Notes under the pieces: model-generated
Database searches by the model: none
Seen by the model: the letters and a program-made list of their open reading frames with translations, nothing else
Told to the model about the DNA's origin: nothing
Shown: piece by piece, positions 34,606 through 46,400 of the stretch
Numbering within the stretch: the stretch's first letter is position 1
How the letters are laid out: each line of letters starts with the position of its first letter
Program-made: the position numbers and the translations under genes
NCBI GenBank assembly: GCA_018398585.1
Contig: JAGTTD010000015.1
Location: forward strand, 2,919,001 to 2,983,000
DNA: 64,000 nt
Origin: Simmondsia chinensis
Taxonomy: Eukaryota > Streptophyta > Magnoliopsida > Caryophyllales > Simmondsiaceae
Direction: 5' to 3'

Positions 34606-34841
34606 ATCAAAAAGGGCACCAACACGCCGTCACCGGATCCCATTAGAACTCCGAAGTTAAGCGTGCTTGGGCGAGAGTAGTACCAGGATGGGTGACCTCC
34701 TGAGAAGTCCTCACTCTCAAGTTGGGGGCACTGGGAAACAGTCTCTCTTCAAGTTAACACCCTGAAGGGGGGAAGGCTGCGTACATTCGCCCCCCCCAAA
34801 CCCTGCTTAGGCGGGAGCCCTTGAGGCACTGGGTATATTCC
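34606..34841 (+). mobile_element. 5S rRNA-headed SINE, copy 3 (best preserved)
   Basis: A plus-strand 236-bp unit. The 5S head keeps the A box (34655-34669), intermediate element gcgaga (34671-34676) and C box (34685-34702) matching the plant 5S sequence. The Angio-domain follows: 'gtctctcttcaagttaacac', 'gaaggctgcgtacattcg', 'aaaccctgcttaggcgggag', 'gcactgggta'. The 19-bp duplication tttagtca(a/g)actagggaaa is at 34587-34605 and 34842-34860. A 5S-type internal promoter could still be recognised by TFIIIA; this is inference. Confidence 0.9.
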
Positions 34842-35151
34842 TTTAGTCAGACTAGGGAAAGAACCTAAAACAAGAAACTAGAACAAGAAAAACTCAATTT
34901 TAGCTTTGTTAAGAAAAAATCAGTATACTTTTGTTTTGCGGGTTTTCTCGCTAATATCGAAAAGAAAAAGTGGCATACCTTTCGTCTTTGTTAAGTAACA
35001 TGCATAACAAATATTTTTATTGCATTAATCATATTCTTGTCACATACCTAAGTGTTTCTTTTTTCTTTAGAGGAACATGTAATGGAAGAAACAAATACTT
35101 CTTAAAAGCTTAATTATACACATAGAATAAGGCCTTGTTTGGTTGGCACAT

Positions 35152-35190
35152 TTTTTTTCGATAAGTATTGAGAGAACTCGCGGTACATAA
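35152..35190 (-). mobile_element. 39-bp LINE 3'-end insertion
   Basis: 'tttttttcgataagtattga' plus about 19 bp is flanked by a perfect 18-bp duplication, cttgtttggttggcacat (35134-35151 and 35191-35208). On the minus strand it is a LINE terminus ending '…cttatcg' plus poly(A). The host sequence is a dispersed repeat starting 'ggccttgtttggttggcac'. Confidence 0.85.
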
Positions 35191-35627
35191 CTTGTTTGGT
35201 TGGCACATGAATTAAATTCCTACGAAAAGTTGTATTTCTTGGGAATTTAATTCTCATGTTAACTTCACAGAAAGTAAATAAAAAAAAATATTTGGTTATC
35301 ATGAAAAATGGAACTTCCTTGGAAAGGTTAGTTAAAAATGAAGGAATTAAAACTTATCTAAGAAGGGTTTACTTCCAGCGTTTTGAAGGAATTGGAAGTT
35401 GCTTAACAATTTTTAGTTCCCGCATTCTACCTACTTCCTACTAAACAAACAAGAGCCAAAATCTGTTATTCCCATGAATTTCTATTTTTCGCATTTACTG
35501 CTACATAGTCTATTCGGTCATACAGGGAAATTTTTATTTTAGAATTATATTTTTTTGAATGACTTTGTTTATAATCAATTTCTCTTTAGAAGTTCTTTTT
35601 ATTGTGTTTCCAATTCTACCCTTTTTT

Positions 35628-35880
35628 TCTATAATTAGCGACAAAGTTGCAATACCTAGTAGGCAACTCAACTCAAACAAGCAAGCTATGAGTCAACCCG
35701 TAAAAGTACGAGGATTAAAACAACAGAAACAGTACAAACAGAAATTCAAGCAAAAGCAGGCAAACATAAAGAGTCTTAAACACCAATAGGGAGAACGCGA
35801 AAACAGGACAAACCAAAAAGACAGGAAAATAGAACAGTCAAGCCACAAATCTATCGAAGCAAAGCATTCAGCAAACACTT
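35628..35880 (-). mobile_element. LINE 3' end, minus orientation
   Basis: On the minus strand, T/G-rich sequence ends '…gcaactttgtcgctaattat' then 'agaaaaaaagg', the LINE-tail pattern. No reading frame is assignable. Confidence 0.4.
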
Positions 35881-36253
35881 TTTTTTTTTTGGCTTCACTC
35901 TAAAGTAAAAGAATAGATTATCCTTCTAATTAAAATCATTTTTTATATACAGAATAAACACTCAAAAAACACAATAAAATGATCAAATACGCACCGCATA
36001 AAACACAATTTAAGCCAAGCTTTGTCGGGCAACTACATAGGGAAAGAAGCAAGAGGGTTGAGTAAAGAGATGAACAAAAATCAATATTATTATTATTATT
36101 AATTTCAAGGATTTTGTTATGTTTCCAAGCCTTAATAATTTCCTTATGTTCTACAAACTTTTTGAAATATAATAATAATTATTTATTATATACTTTTACT
36201 ACCTATGTATATTTACAGTCAGTCCGATTTTTCAACTCGAGATGTTAATTCAA

Positions 36254-36256
<3 letters not shown>

Positions 36257-36303
<47 letters not shown>

Positions 36304-36307
36304 GTGT
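36257..36307. repeat. (TA)n/(TG)n microsatellite
   Basis: TA repeats pass into TG repeats ('gtatgtgtgtgtgtgtgtgt'). Confidence 0.9.
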
Positions 36308-36510
36308 AGAGGTGTATTCTTAGTTTTAAAAATTTTATGACGTAATATCTTACACCGAAATTCGTCAGTGAATAAGTTGCGCTAAAATTTGGTAAGTGCT
36401 CACTGCAAAAAGCTAATATGTAAATAATTGTTAAAGTATATATGAGTCATGTAACTATTTTTAGTAAAAAAGTTTCGGCGCAAGAATAAAAGTCATTAGA
36501 ATATTCTATT

Positions 36511-36511
<1 letters not shown>

Positions 36512-36558
<47 letters not shown>
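36512..36558. repeat. (TA)n microsatellite
   Basis: About 23 TA units in the intergenic region. The flanks 36308-36511 and 36559-36750 hold no recognised feature. Confidence 0.9.
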
Positions 36559-36561
<3 letters not shown>

Positions 36562-36758
36562 GTGTTATATCAGCACTCTCCAACAATAGAGCCACATTTT
36601 GACTAAGTATACATATATTTAGTCGGAATTATGTTCCATGTTAGCATCTTTCAACAAAAATTGGCCGAAGTTCCGCCAGACGGACCTTAATGAGAAATTT
36701 TTAACCCTTAAGACACCAATGCGATAAAAATTTAAAACCTCAAGCTATTCTGTTATAT

Positions 36759-36800
<42 letters not shown>

Positions 36801-36804
<4 letters not shown>

Positions 36805-37089
36805 TGTTCTTATGAGAGGATGAGAGAGGCGAATCATGACCTTCCATTGTAATGGACGGCCAAGATTTGTTGGATATTAAAAAAAATAATAATAATTTAC
36901 TGCCAAGATTTGTTGAGTATTGAAAAAAAAATTTGCTTCCCTTACTCCTTCTTTCTTTCTGCCTCATGAATGAGTAGAGCCATAAATTGTTATTTTTTTT
37001 TTAAATGTTTAACAAATCTTACCCATCCATTATAATGGAGGGTCAGGATTCGCCCCTCTTACGTTTTCACCCTCTCATAAAAACGCCAT
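36801..37089. mobile_element. MITE inserted in a TA microsatellite
   Basis: The left end 'atggtgttcttatgagagga' and the reverse complement of the right end (…ctctcataaaaacgccat) form imperfect inverted repeats of about 75 bp, including 'cattgtaatgga' / 'tccattataatgga'. TA repeats lie on both sides (36768-36800 and 37090 on), so the target duplication cannot be told from the microsatellite. No transposase. Confidence 0.65.
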
Positions 37090-37293
37090 ATATATATTGG
37101 AGCTGAGTTACGTAAGTAATAAATTTCTTTAAACATTTTTCATGCATGCACTTCTTTCTTGGGCCTTTATTTTATCATATTATATCTTAATTTAATTTTT
37201 TTAGTATTTGATATTTTTAATTTGTAAGGCTCAAGCTAGAAAATAGCATAGCTACGTGAGTCAACTGCTACGTTGAGCATGCATACTGAAATA

Positions 37294-37420
37294 CAATAAC
37301 AAACCCAGTGCACTAAAAAGGCTCTTGTCAAGGTAGAGTCTGAGGTTGATGAAACACAACTCTACCTCTACAAAGTGCTACGATGTAAAAAGGTTGTTCC
37401 CGAAGAACCCCCGACCCTAA
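37294..37420 (-). mobile_element. Angio-domain SINE copy
   Basis: 'aataacaaacccagtgcact', 'caaggtagagtctgagg', 'tacaaagtgctacgatgt' and 'aggttgttcccgaagaa' follow the family order in minus orientation but are diverged. Confidence 0.5.
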
Positions 37421-37868
37421 GAAAAAGACAATATGCATACTAAAATGAGGGGAAAAAAAAAAAAGAGAAGAAACTTCTATTGCTCAATATACTCTTCCAA
37501 AACTACAAATAATTCATATCTATTGAATAAATAGACAAGGTAATAAATTGGGGTTGCCTGCCCTTTTTATACTAAAAATAGGGAATTTATATTACAAAGG
37601 CGTAAAACACTAATGTTAGAGCGATTAGTAAAGCAAGAGTTAATTTTAAAATATTAAATTGATTTAGCAATAGTATTTTTGCCTTGACAATATCGTGGCC
37701 TGAAAATATTTCATATTCATAATTTGAATGTGAGTTGAATATCTATTATAAAGTAAAAAAAGAAATATTTTTACTAGAGCATTATCTTTTATGAATTAAT
37801 ATTTTCTTCTATGGATAATGTTTATAGTAACATTCCTTATTATGTCCCAAAAAAAAAAGTAATATTCG

Positions 37869-37903
<35 letters not shown>

Positions 37904-37905
<2 letters not shown>

Positions 37906-38102
37906 AAGGAACATCCAGTGCCTCAAGGGCTCCCGCCTACGCAGGATCTGAGGGGGGGGAGGGTGGATGTACCCATCCTTCCCCCTTCAGGATGTTAACC
38001 TAAAGAGAGGCTGTTTCCCAGGGCCCCAACCTGACGGTGAGGACTTCTCAGGAGGTCACCCATCCTGGTATTACTCTCGCCCAAGCACGCTTAACTTTGG
38101 AG

Positions 38103-38103
<1 letters not shown>
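37904..38103 (-). mobile_element. 5S rRNA-headed SINE, copy 4 (5'-truncated)
   Basis: The Angio-domain and 5S-derived sequence are well kept on the minus strand, but the 5S head starts only at 'aactccaaagttaagcgtgc', lacking the first ~40 nt. It lies between two TA runs (37869-37903 and 38103-38188), so it most likely inserted into a TA microsatellite. Confidence 0.8.

Positions 38104-38188
<85 letters not shown>
38103..38188. repeat. (TA)n microsatellite
   Basis: About 42 TA units, the longest in the window. The encoded Ile-Tyr repeat frames on both strands are artefacts. Confidence 0.95.
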
Positions 38189-38193
<5 letters not shown>

Positions 38194-38346
38194 AAATATC
38201 GTTAAAACGCAATACAAAACAGGATTACTCGAAGCTACGAGCCCTGAACCGAATATAGCACCAGCAGGGCCATACATACGCCCAGAACAAAAACAAAAAA
38301 CAGAGAATTCCAACCTTACAAACATGCGTTATTTTTTTCTTTTTTT

Positions 38347-38520
38347 TCTTTTTTGGTAACGAAGGACTGAGTTGCCTCAGTTAACCCTGACCCATAAGAA
38401 AGCCCACAATTTTTATAAGCAGGTAAGTCATGAATATATCCTCAGCGAGAATCGAACTCCTAACCCCTGGATGATGACCGCATGGGTAAGAGAAGCCACC
38501 AACTGAGATGCCTCATGATG
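38347..38520 (-). mobile_element. tRNA-derived SINE, copy C
   Basis: The reverse complement matches copy A at 745-939: 'ctcagttggtggcttctctt', 'ggagttcgattctcgctgag', 'atatattcatgacttacctg', with the tail 'cgttaccaaaaaagaaaaaa'. Confidence 0.65.
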
Positions 38521-38633
38521 GGCATTTTGTTATATATTAATCCCTATGCTGAGAAAATTATAAATTCACCAAAAACAGTTATATTTAATAATACAAGACA
38601 TTCCTTTCTACTTTCAATAATGATACTTAATTA

Positions 38634-39080
38634 CAACAACCGACCCAGTACCTCAAGAGCTCCCGCATATGCAGGATCTGGGGGAAGGGGGAGAATGTAC
38701 GCAGTCTTACCCCTTCAAAGTGTGTTACCCTTAAGGGAGGTTATGTCCGAGGACCTCCAACCTAAGAAGAAAAGAGGCATGCGAGCATACAAGCATGAAA
38801 CATAAAGCATTAAAGCATAAAATATATAAAAGCATAAAAGTATACGAGCTTAAGAGCAAGAGCAGCAAGAACAAGAGCAAGAGCAAGAACAGCAGCCCCG
38901 AGCAAGCATAGAGGAAGCAAAAACCAACAATAGGCGGTAAGCAGTGCAACCGCAAGCACTTTGTCTAAGTCAAACAAGCAAACATATAAGCCTAAGGGAG
39001 CTAATGCAATCAAAATAGGCTCCTCTATCCTACACTCTTACATCCACTAAACTCTATCTAAGACCATTTCCTCCTATAAG
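38634..39080 (-). mobile_element. 447-bp retroposon: long head plus Angio-domain
   Basis: A perfect 18-bp duplication, aataatgatacttaatta (38616-38633 and 39081-39098), defines the unit. On the minus strand the last ~130 bp is the Angio-domain ('ggaggtcctcggacataacc', 'ggtaagactgcgtacattct', 'gggagctcttgaggtactgg', 'gttgttg'). The first ~315 bp is unlike 5S or tRNA: it has 'gcttgctcggggctgctgtt', then 'cttgctcttgctcttgttct', then runs of 'tatgctttaatgctttatg'. I see no pol III A/B boxes. Much longer than typical plant SINEs. Confidence 0.8.
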
Positions 39081-39098
39081 AATAATGATACTTAATTA

Positions 39099-40362
39099 TT
39101 ATTATTTTTAATTATGCAGATGAAGTTTTTTTATTCCTATGAGATATATATATAATTTGATATACATTTCTATATTCCTAGTGTTACTATTTTTATACAT
39201 TCCTTAAGTTTAATAATTCCTTTCACTCGCAAAAATCGAGTTATCATATTTGAAAAATAAATAAATAAATAAAACAATGGTATAGTATCTAATATCTATC
39301 ATGTATTAACAGAACAAAACATCAACTTTATCACCAAAAATTAGAATAATATGCTTAGCATTCACTCACATACCATTCGTTTTTCAGTCATACAGTTGCT
39401 TCCTAACACAAAATCATATTCGTATATATATAATAGACATTATATCTTTAATATTTTCTCCACATAATGTACTTTTATGATTTTTGCGTCTTTCAGCCAG
39501 CTACGACAAAATTATTTTATTCAGAAGCATTTTTTGCAAAAGAACTTTTGTAAAAAGTGTTGTCCATAGAAATACTTCTGTCTGAAAAAATTTTAGCTTA
39601 CGTTTTCATTTTAAAATAAAAGCACTATTTTCCTCATCGTGCTTAAAAGATGAAAAACATTTCCATTTCTACTTAAAAGTACTTTTCTTTTCAGGAAAAA
39701 CACCATTAAAATAAGCATTTATCGGGAAAAGAAACTTGGTCAAAGAGCTTGTTTTCACCGTGAAGTTAGAAATATTACGTAGAGAACATTCAATTTGGAG
39801 CTTTAGAACCCTAAGTGGTTACTAGAAAGTATCACATATACAACGAAACAAAATTAAAATGGAAAACTATCACCCAAAATTAAATAAGCCGAAAAAAAAA
39901 AAAAAAAAAAAACCTTAGAATCCAACCGGATACCAACTATTTGACCATCGAACATTTGAGTTACCATCTCTAATTACAATCCAAAACCCAATACACCCAT
40001 CGACTCACCACAACTCTTATCAAAATATAAGATCAAACCAGACTAACTTAACCGATAATCGATATAAGCTCAAATGGAATATTACACGCTAGAACAACCT
40101 GGGTCCCATCCGGGTTTTTGGTCTAAACAAGTATTTGAACACCTATAAACCATATTCATCAACAACTGCCTATGGGTTAGACGAGCACGAGCCCGGTACA
40201 TGTCACAAAGAGTCAATATGAACACCAAAGCATTAAAAAAAACAACTGAAGACAATTAATATATCCCAAGTCACAGACATTAGCTGGGATATTCATATTC
40301 ATCTAGGCATACCAAACCCAGACTGTAAATACTCTCATGTCTGCTGTTTACTCACAATATAT
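39099..40362. other. Intergenic, nothing assigned
   Basis: AT-rich sequence with a (TAAA)n run near 39257-39271 and an A-run at 39892-39912. It lies downstream of the GBPL gene and may include its 3' UTR. A repeat of 'gcaatgttatt…caataacac' type at 40363-40495 directly precedes the GBPL stop codon. Confidence 0.4.
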
Positions 40363-40497
40363 GAAGGGCAATGTTATTCCAAGGACAATATTGTTATTTG
40401 TCGGGGAGATTATGTGGCTAGTATTCTCTAGAAGTCACATCATTACCCTGACAATAACACTTATTGATGCTGGCAATAACACTCCTCCCTGTGTAAA

Positions 40498-43400
40498 TCA
40501 AGACTTTTGAAGAACGCACCTTTCATACAAGGCAAGGAGGTCTTTCTTGTTGGGATTCCTCAGCTTGAGCAACTGGTCACCGAAATCGCGTTTTACAAGC
40601 TCCTGCTTAAGCTTCTGAACTGTAAACTTGGTGTAATCTTCTGGGTCGCCTTGCTGGCTGAGATTGTCATCGTCCGCTTTGAATATCGACCCACCATCTT
40701 CTGGTGACCCTGGTTCCTGATACGAGCTAGTAGCGTTCTTTCGCCTCTTATTTGCTCGAGTCGCCCTCTCGTTTCCATCCGGGTACTCAACCGAACCCAC
40801 ACCCATTTCATGTTCATCAGGTCTCGCTCGTTTGCCATGTGAAGCGGTCTTGAGTTTAGCGTCGAGTGCTGATTCAGTCAAACGTACAGAAGTTAGCTCT
40901 TGCTGAACCACGTCGAGTTTCCCCTGGGTGGTTTGGAGTTGGACAGAGAGAGCTTCAGCTCGACGGTTGGCTTCGGCTCGTGCAGCACGTTCGCTCTCGA
41001 GAAGACTCTCGAGGACTTGAACCGTGCTTGCCCTTTGCTCGTTGTTGGATTTCATCAGCATTTCGATTTCCTTTTCTCTCTCTTCAACTCGGACCTCAAG
41101 TGAAGCCACTTTAGCATTGGCATTGGTTTCTGATGCACGAAGTCTTTCAACTTCATCGACCATGTTGTGTTTCTGCCTCTGCAAGCTCTCAATCTGCCGC
41201 TCAGCTCTCTCAATCTGGGTCAATCTTTCCATAGCAACGCGCTGGAATTCGCTCCTCTCCTTGTGAGCAATAGCTGCATCAGCTCGCGCTTTGTCAGCCA
41301 CCTCAGTGGCTCGTTTGGCTTCTTTCTCAGCGGTTCTACATCGCTCTTGCACCTCGTCAAACCTCATAAACTCAGATCTGTACTTCTGCTCAAGATGAAT
41401 TTTTTCCTGCTCGAGTATTTTAGCTTCTCTCTCATACGACAAGGCTGTGGCATTTGCAGTTTCCAACTTCTCGCCCAACTCCTTGATCTCAAGTTTCAGG
41501 CCTGCTATTTCAAAATCGTAACTTTTGATCTTTGACTCAGCAGCCTGAGGAGGACAATTAACACAGTAAATCAAGATCAACTGCAGTATATGCAAGAAAC
41601 TGCAGAGTGCAACAAAAGAAATGCATGCACGGCTTTTTAAGGGAACAAGACAAAGTTTATTCTGCCCGAATATTGCCTAGCCATCATTTATGGAGCAGAC
41701 CCTTTATTAAAACACGTGATCTTCAATATCGCGATATCATAAATTTTATGATCACCCAAGAAATCATGAACTGAACCTGCTTAGCATAGTATGTAAAAGC
41801 ATATAAAGCAACACAAATTTGAACTGTAGTGGTTCTCTACAAAATTCTGATCGAACATACTTTCAATTTCAGTTTAAATCAGGAGAGGGGAACAATGGAG
41901 ACTTCTCACCTTTAACTCCGAATTCAAAGTAGCCAAACGCTGCTCAGCATACTCGATTCTTGCTGCCTTGTTCCTGATTTCCTCTTCCTGCAAATACACA
42001 GAAAATTATTTCAGGCATATAATCATATAAGATGATAGAACTGCATCTGCACATGTGCAGTCGTAAGTATGAAACCCCCGTGGATGTTGGTTAAAATAAA
42101 GGGTGTCTGACCTTCTCAGAGAGACTGCTAGCCAATTCAGCTCTAAGGGCATCTTCCCTCGATTGCATATTCTTATTTGCACGTTCTTGCACAACAGCAG
42201 CTTTCTCAAGGGCAGCTTTCGCTTCCCGAATAGCACCATCATACTTCCGTTTCCATTCCTCTGCTTCCTCCTGAGCAGAATGAGCTTGTTCACGAGCAGC
42301 AGCCAACCGTGCTTCAGCTGCACCAGCACGTGACTTGAGGACAGCAACTTCAGCACCGATTTGCTCTTCTTCAGCCTTCTGCTTCGATAAGACCTGCTCG
42401 TATCTCCTTTTCCATTCGGAAGAATCCTTCCTGGCAGAATCCAAAGTGTCCAGTAAGCTAGAACACTTTTCCTCCAAAGAGCTGGATTTGCCCTGTAAGT
42501 TCATTATACGACTCATATAGTCATCAGCAAGCTTCTTCTTGTCACTGATGGCGTCTTCATATCGCTTAAGATACTCAGATTTATGCTTCTCGCTTGCTTC
42601 TAATTGCTTGCTAAGCAAAGTCATTTTGTCTTCAATTGAGCGGCACTTCAAAACTAGAGAACTTTTCTCTGATCCGATCTGATCTATTTGCTTCTTGGCA
42701 ACATCAGAAATGGGTCCTTCCAAACTGGGAGACATTGCATTAAATGAGACAATGAGATGTGAAAACGCATGAGATGCAAGCTCCATTTGGCCGGAGGGAA
42801 GAAATTTTCTACTAGAGTCACTTCTCATAAGATTTTTAATTAAAAATGTTTTTCCCCGCATAAATTTTTCTTTTCGAAAAGCTGTGAAATGGGAAAATAA
42901 TTTTAAATTTGCATGGGACTTGCAGTTGGCTCATTTGAAATTAAGGTGAGAATGAGGATATGAGATTCTGGTAGCGCTTCTCTTCCATAAGTAAAGAAAA
43001 AGTCAATTTCACCCCCATAAAAGGAAAATAATTTGTCACTGTTACAACTAATTGATCGAAGAAATGACTGAAAAAAGATGGAAGAGAACTTCCCACAAAA
43101 CAAACAAAGTTGAAAAAGCATACCAACACTAACCTTTGCTGTAGAAAAATTGCCAGTTTTTTCCATTTTGCTGGACCATGAGACGACTTCTCATACTCAG
43201 AAAGAAGATCCTCAAGGACCTGTGAGTCACATATTTACCTTATGAGGAGGAAAGTTCGAAGCAATGAATGCAACAGATTAACAATGATTCAAAGAAGAAA
43301 AAAGAAAATTTTAAATTCATCCTTCTGATTACCATAGAGCAAATAGGAGCTACACCAAATCTAGCAGAGGTCGCAAAAAACCTGTTTTCAGTATGAGCAA

Positions 43401-46400
43401 CCTAACTTACACAAACCTTCTAACACTGCTGATGTTTTTTAGTTCCATTCCTCAGAGAGACACTAATCATAGCAAAGAAAAATGGCATGGACGGAAAGTA
43501 GTCGTTGAACAACATTGATTCTAGACAGTCTTCAAAGCAATAACAAGGTGACCTCGCAATAGAGCTGGCAAAATCTAATACAACATAAACACAATACAAA
43601 TATGGGGGATTGGGTTGGGGTTGTCGGAGCCCAGTACGATACAATTTTTTCTATAGCCTATTTCTTATAAGATAAGTTAAACTATATTTAATCGTATTAA
43701 TTTGATAATTTATTTTAACAATAGCAAATATATTATGTATTTATTGCTAGTATCAACCTGAGGTAAATTATTGACATGTTTATAAGTTGATAAACTAACA
43801 TATAACAAAAAAAACTCATCCATATAATTAAATGAGTAACCCGCAAGTTACCTATTTATTAATTAAGTTAGGTAAGAATTGAGAGTTCCTAACCTATTTA
43901 ATAAAAGTCAGATTCAGGGTAACTTCTTTCCTCCCCTAACAAGAATAGAACGCAACGCATTTACCAGCTCTTATGGACAGTAAATATTGTACAAACTACA
44001 AATACATATCAAAGAAATCACGGAATGGGGCAGTTTGTAGCTCAAAAAAAAGGAAATGAGAAGAAAGAAGTACAGCGTGCATGAGAGATGGAGAGAAAGT
44101 AATACTCCACCTTAAGAACGTTTTCCAATTTTGCTTCAGGGGCATGACAAGCTGCTCTTAGTCTTCTCTCCATGTTCTGGATAGCATTTGAACATTTTAT
44201 ATCCGCCTCCATATATGCGTTCCTTTTGTAATCCTACATAAGCAGTAAATAGAAATCAAGACACCGGTTGAATGATCCAGCATAACAGATAGATCTAGTA
44301 CGAATGAAGCTGAATAATCTCTGTGTCAGGCAACAGTATAAACCCTGTACACTGCAGAAAAACTTGAAAGTCTTCCCATTGAATGACTGGGAAACGTAAC
44401 ATATATAAGCTGCAGGACACCCTATGTTAAGCTGGATGTTCATTCAGTATGTTGTTGCATGGTTACCTTCTTATCTTATGACAGTACAAGTCATTCTCAA
44501 CGACATTGTATTTACCGTTGGTCTATGTCACCAGACTCAAGTACGAGAGTTTGATACAAGTTTGTATCCAAAGACCAGGCTCCGCTATTTTCTATGATTT
44601 CTCTTTTTTTTCCCTCTATTTCGAAGCATCTAGGCATCATACCAATGTCCCAAGTATCTTTATCCAGAAAGGACATTTGAAAAATACACACGATTTTCCC
44701 TCCGAATATATTTGAGTTCATAACTATGACCGAGTCACATAAAGAATGATATTGACTAAAACAAGACCAAATCTTTCAAGTTTATTACCGAGGATAATAG
44801 CTTCCTTGTACATGTACGTTTGAAGGCTTTTTAGAGACCTTCAGAAAATTCCTGGTCGCTTACACTTAACCTTCATAGGGTGCAATTCTCAGACATCAAT
44901 CTTCCCATATTAAGTAAACCCTTCAACTTGGACACCTGATTATTACAAGTATTGAGATTGTGATCTCTATCTAAACTACTCCTAGATAACTATCTGGGAA
45001 CAATTTCCATTCCTTGCAACTTCATCTCCTCCATAACAGTATTTTTGTTCTAGCAGAGGCAAATATAGTTGAATTTCAGTTGAAGGAAATTTGACAGTAA
45101 AAGATTCATAGGGATGCCATTGGAAGGATCTGAGAAGTGGCCCTAAGGAGTAATAGAAATAAGAGGTAGTTCGGAAGAAAAAAGAGAAACGACACTGGAA
45201 TCACCCTATTTGGCCAATTTCTCGCAGAATTGGCAGCTAAACTTTTGATGGCAATCTAGCAAAGTATGTCAGTGCCTACATACATAATCATCATCATCAG
45301 GGCCTACGTAGATGGAAGGCCACAGAATAGAAACTTGCATATACGCTGAAACAGAAACAAGTTTTTCCAATTGCATTCACCGAGCATGATAAAAAAATGC
45401 TATTTACCTCAAAAGCCTTTCTGAAGAAAGTCTGAAGCAGCTTCTCATACTTCTGCCTCACTGAACCAGCTCCAACCGCACTAGCATTGAACAGACCCAA
45501 TGCTTTCTGAACTGCTTCTTCGTGTGCTTCTCTCAGTGCTGCCTATTATAAACACACTTAGAATATAGAATGAAAGATATCGAAAATACTAAAAATTGCA
45601 CTTACTTCCTCAGGTGGCTTGGAACGGTCAAAGGAAGACATATAAATTTCCGTGGCTGAATCATATGCTCTCCGACACTCAGCTTCTTCAACACTCTGCA
45701 AATAAATTTCTTTCCGCCATCAATACAGCACTTAAATTGCAAATTACAGTTATTGGACAAGCAGAAACACAGCTGGATTTGCCAAATATTCAACAGCAGC
45801 AATGCAGACATAAGTTTCATTTAAGGAGAAAAACCCTCGGTATTTCTATACAACAATGTATGAAGATTGAATGACGAAGTAAATGTAGGTGTCCAGAGAG
45901 ATGGAACCCCCCAACAGGTATCCATTAAAAGTAGAGGTAATAGATTTTACTTAAATAAGTTCAAATGGGTTTTTTCATGCATCTACTTTCCAGTCAGGAA
46001 TTATAAAAAATAAAAAATAAAAAGCAAACACCTTAACAGTGCCATGTTTAAGAGCACTTCTATTATACGCCTAGGAACAGCTATAAGAACACAAAGAAGC
46101 AAATAAAGAAACCCTATAAAACAAAATGTAAAAGGAGTAGGGAACATCTACCTTAACTAACAAAAAAACAGCAGTTGACATGCTTCTAGAAGCATTGTAA
46201 TGTTCACTAGTGTTCATCAAATGTCAAACAATTTCCCATCATGTATACTCAGATGTGATTATCAAACTTTTTCTCCTTTTGGATGAAATTATTCACCAAC
46301 TAAGCACAATAACAAATAATTAATCACAAAAAAAAAGGTTTTTGAGTTTTGCCTAATGCTAAATCACAATGCACAATGACTTCTTCATCATTCAACAGAT

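Noticed and set aside
34630..34730. Functional 5S rRNA gene
   Set aside because: The 5S-like stretch is diverged, fused to a SINE tail, lacks a proper T-run terminator directly after nucleotide 120 and is flanked by target duplications.
38071..38325. Coding frames with Ile-Tyr repeats
   Set aside because: They result from translating the (TA)n microsatellite. The frames at 27650-27847 and 36740-36967 have the same cause.
40866..41266. Plus-strand frames opposite the last GBPL exon
   Set aside because: They are antisense shadows of a long coiled-coil exon with no recognisable domain of their own.
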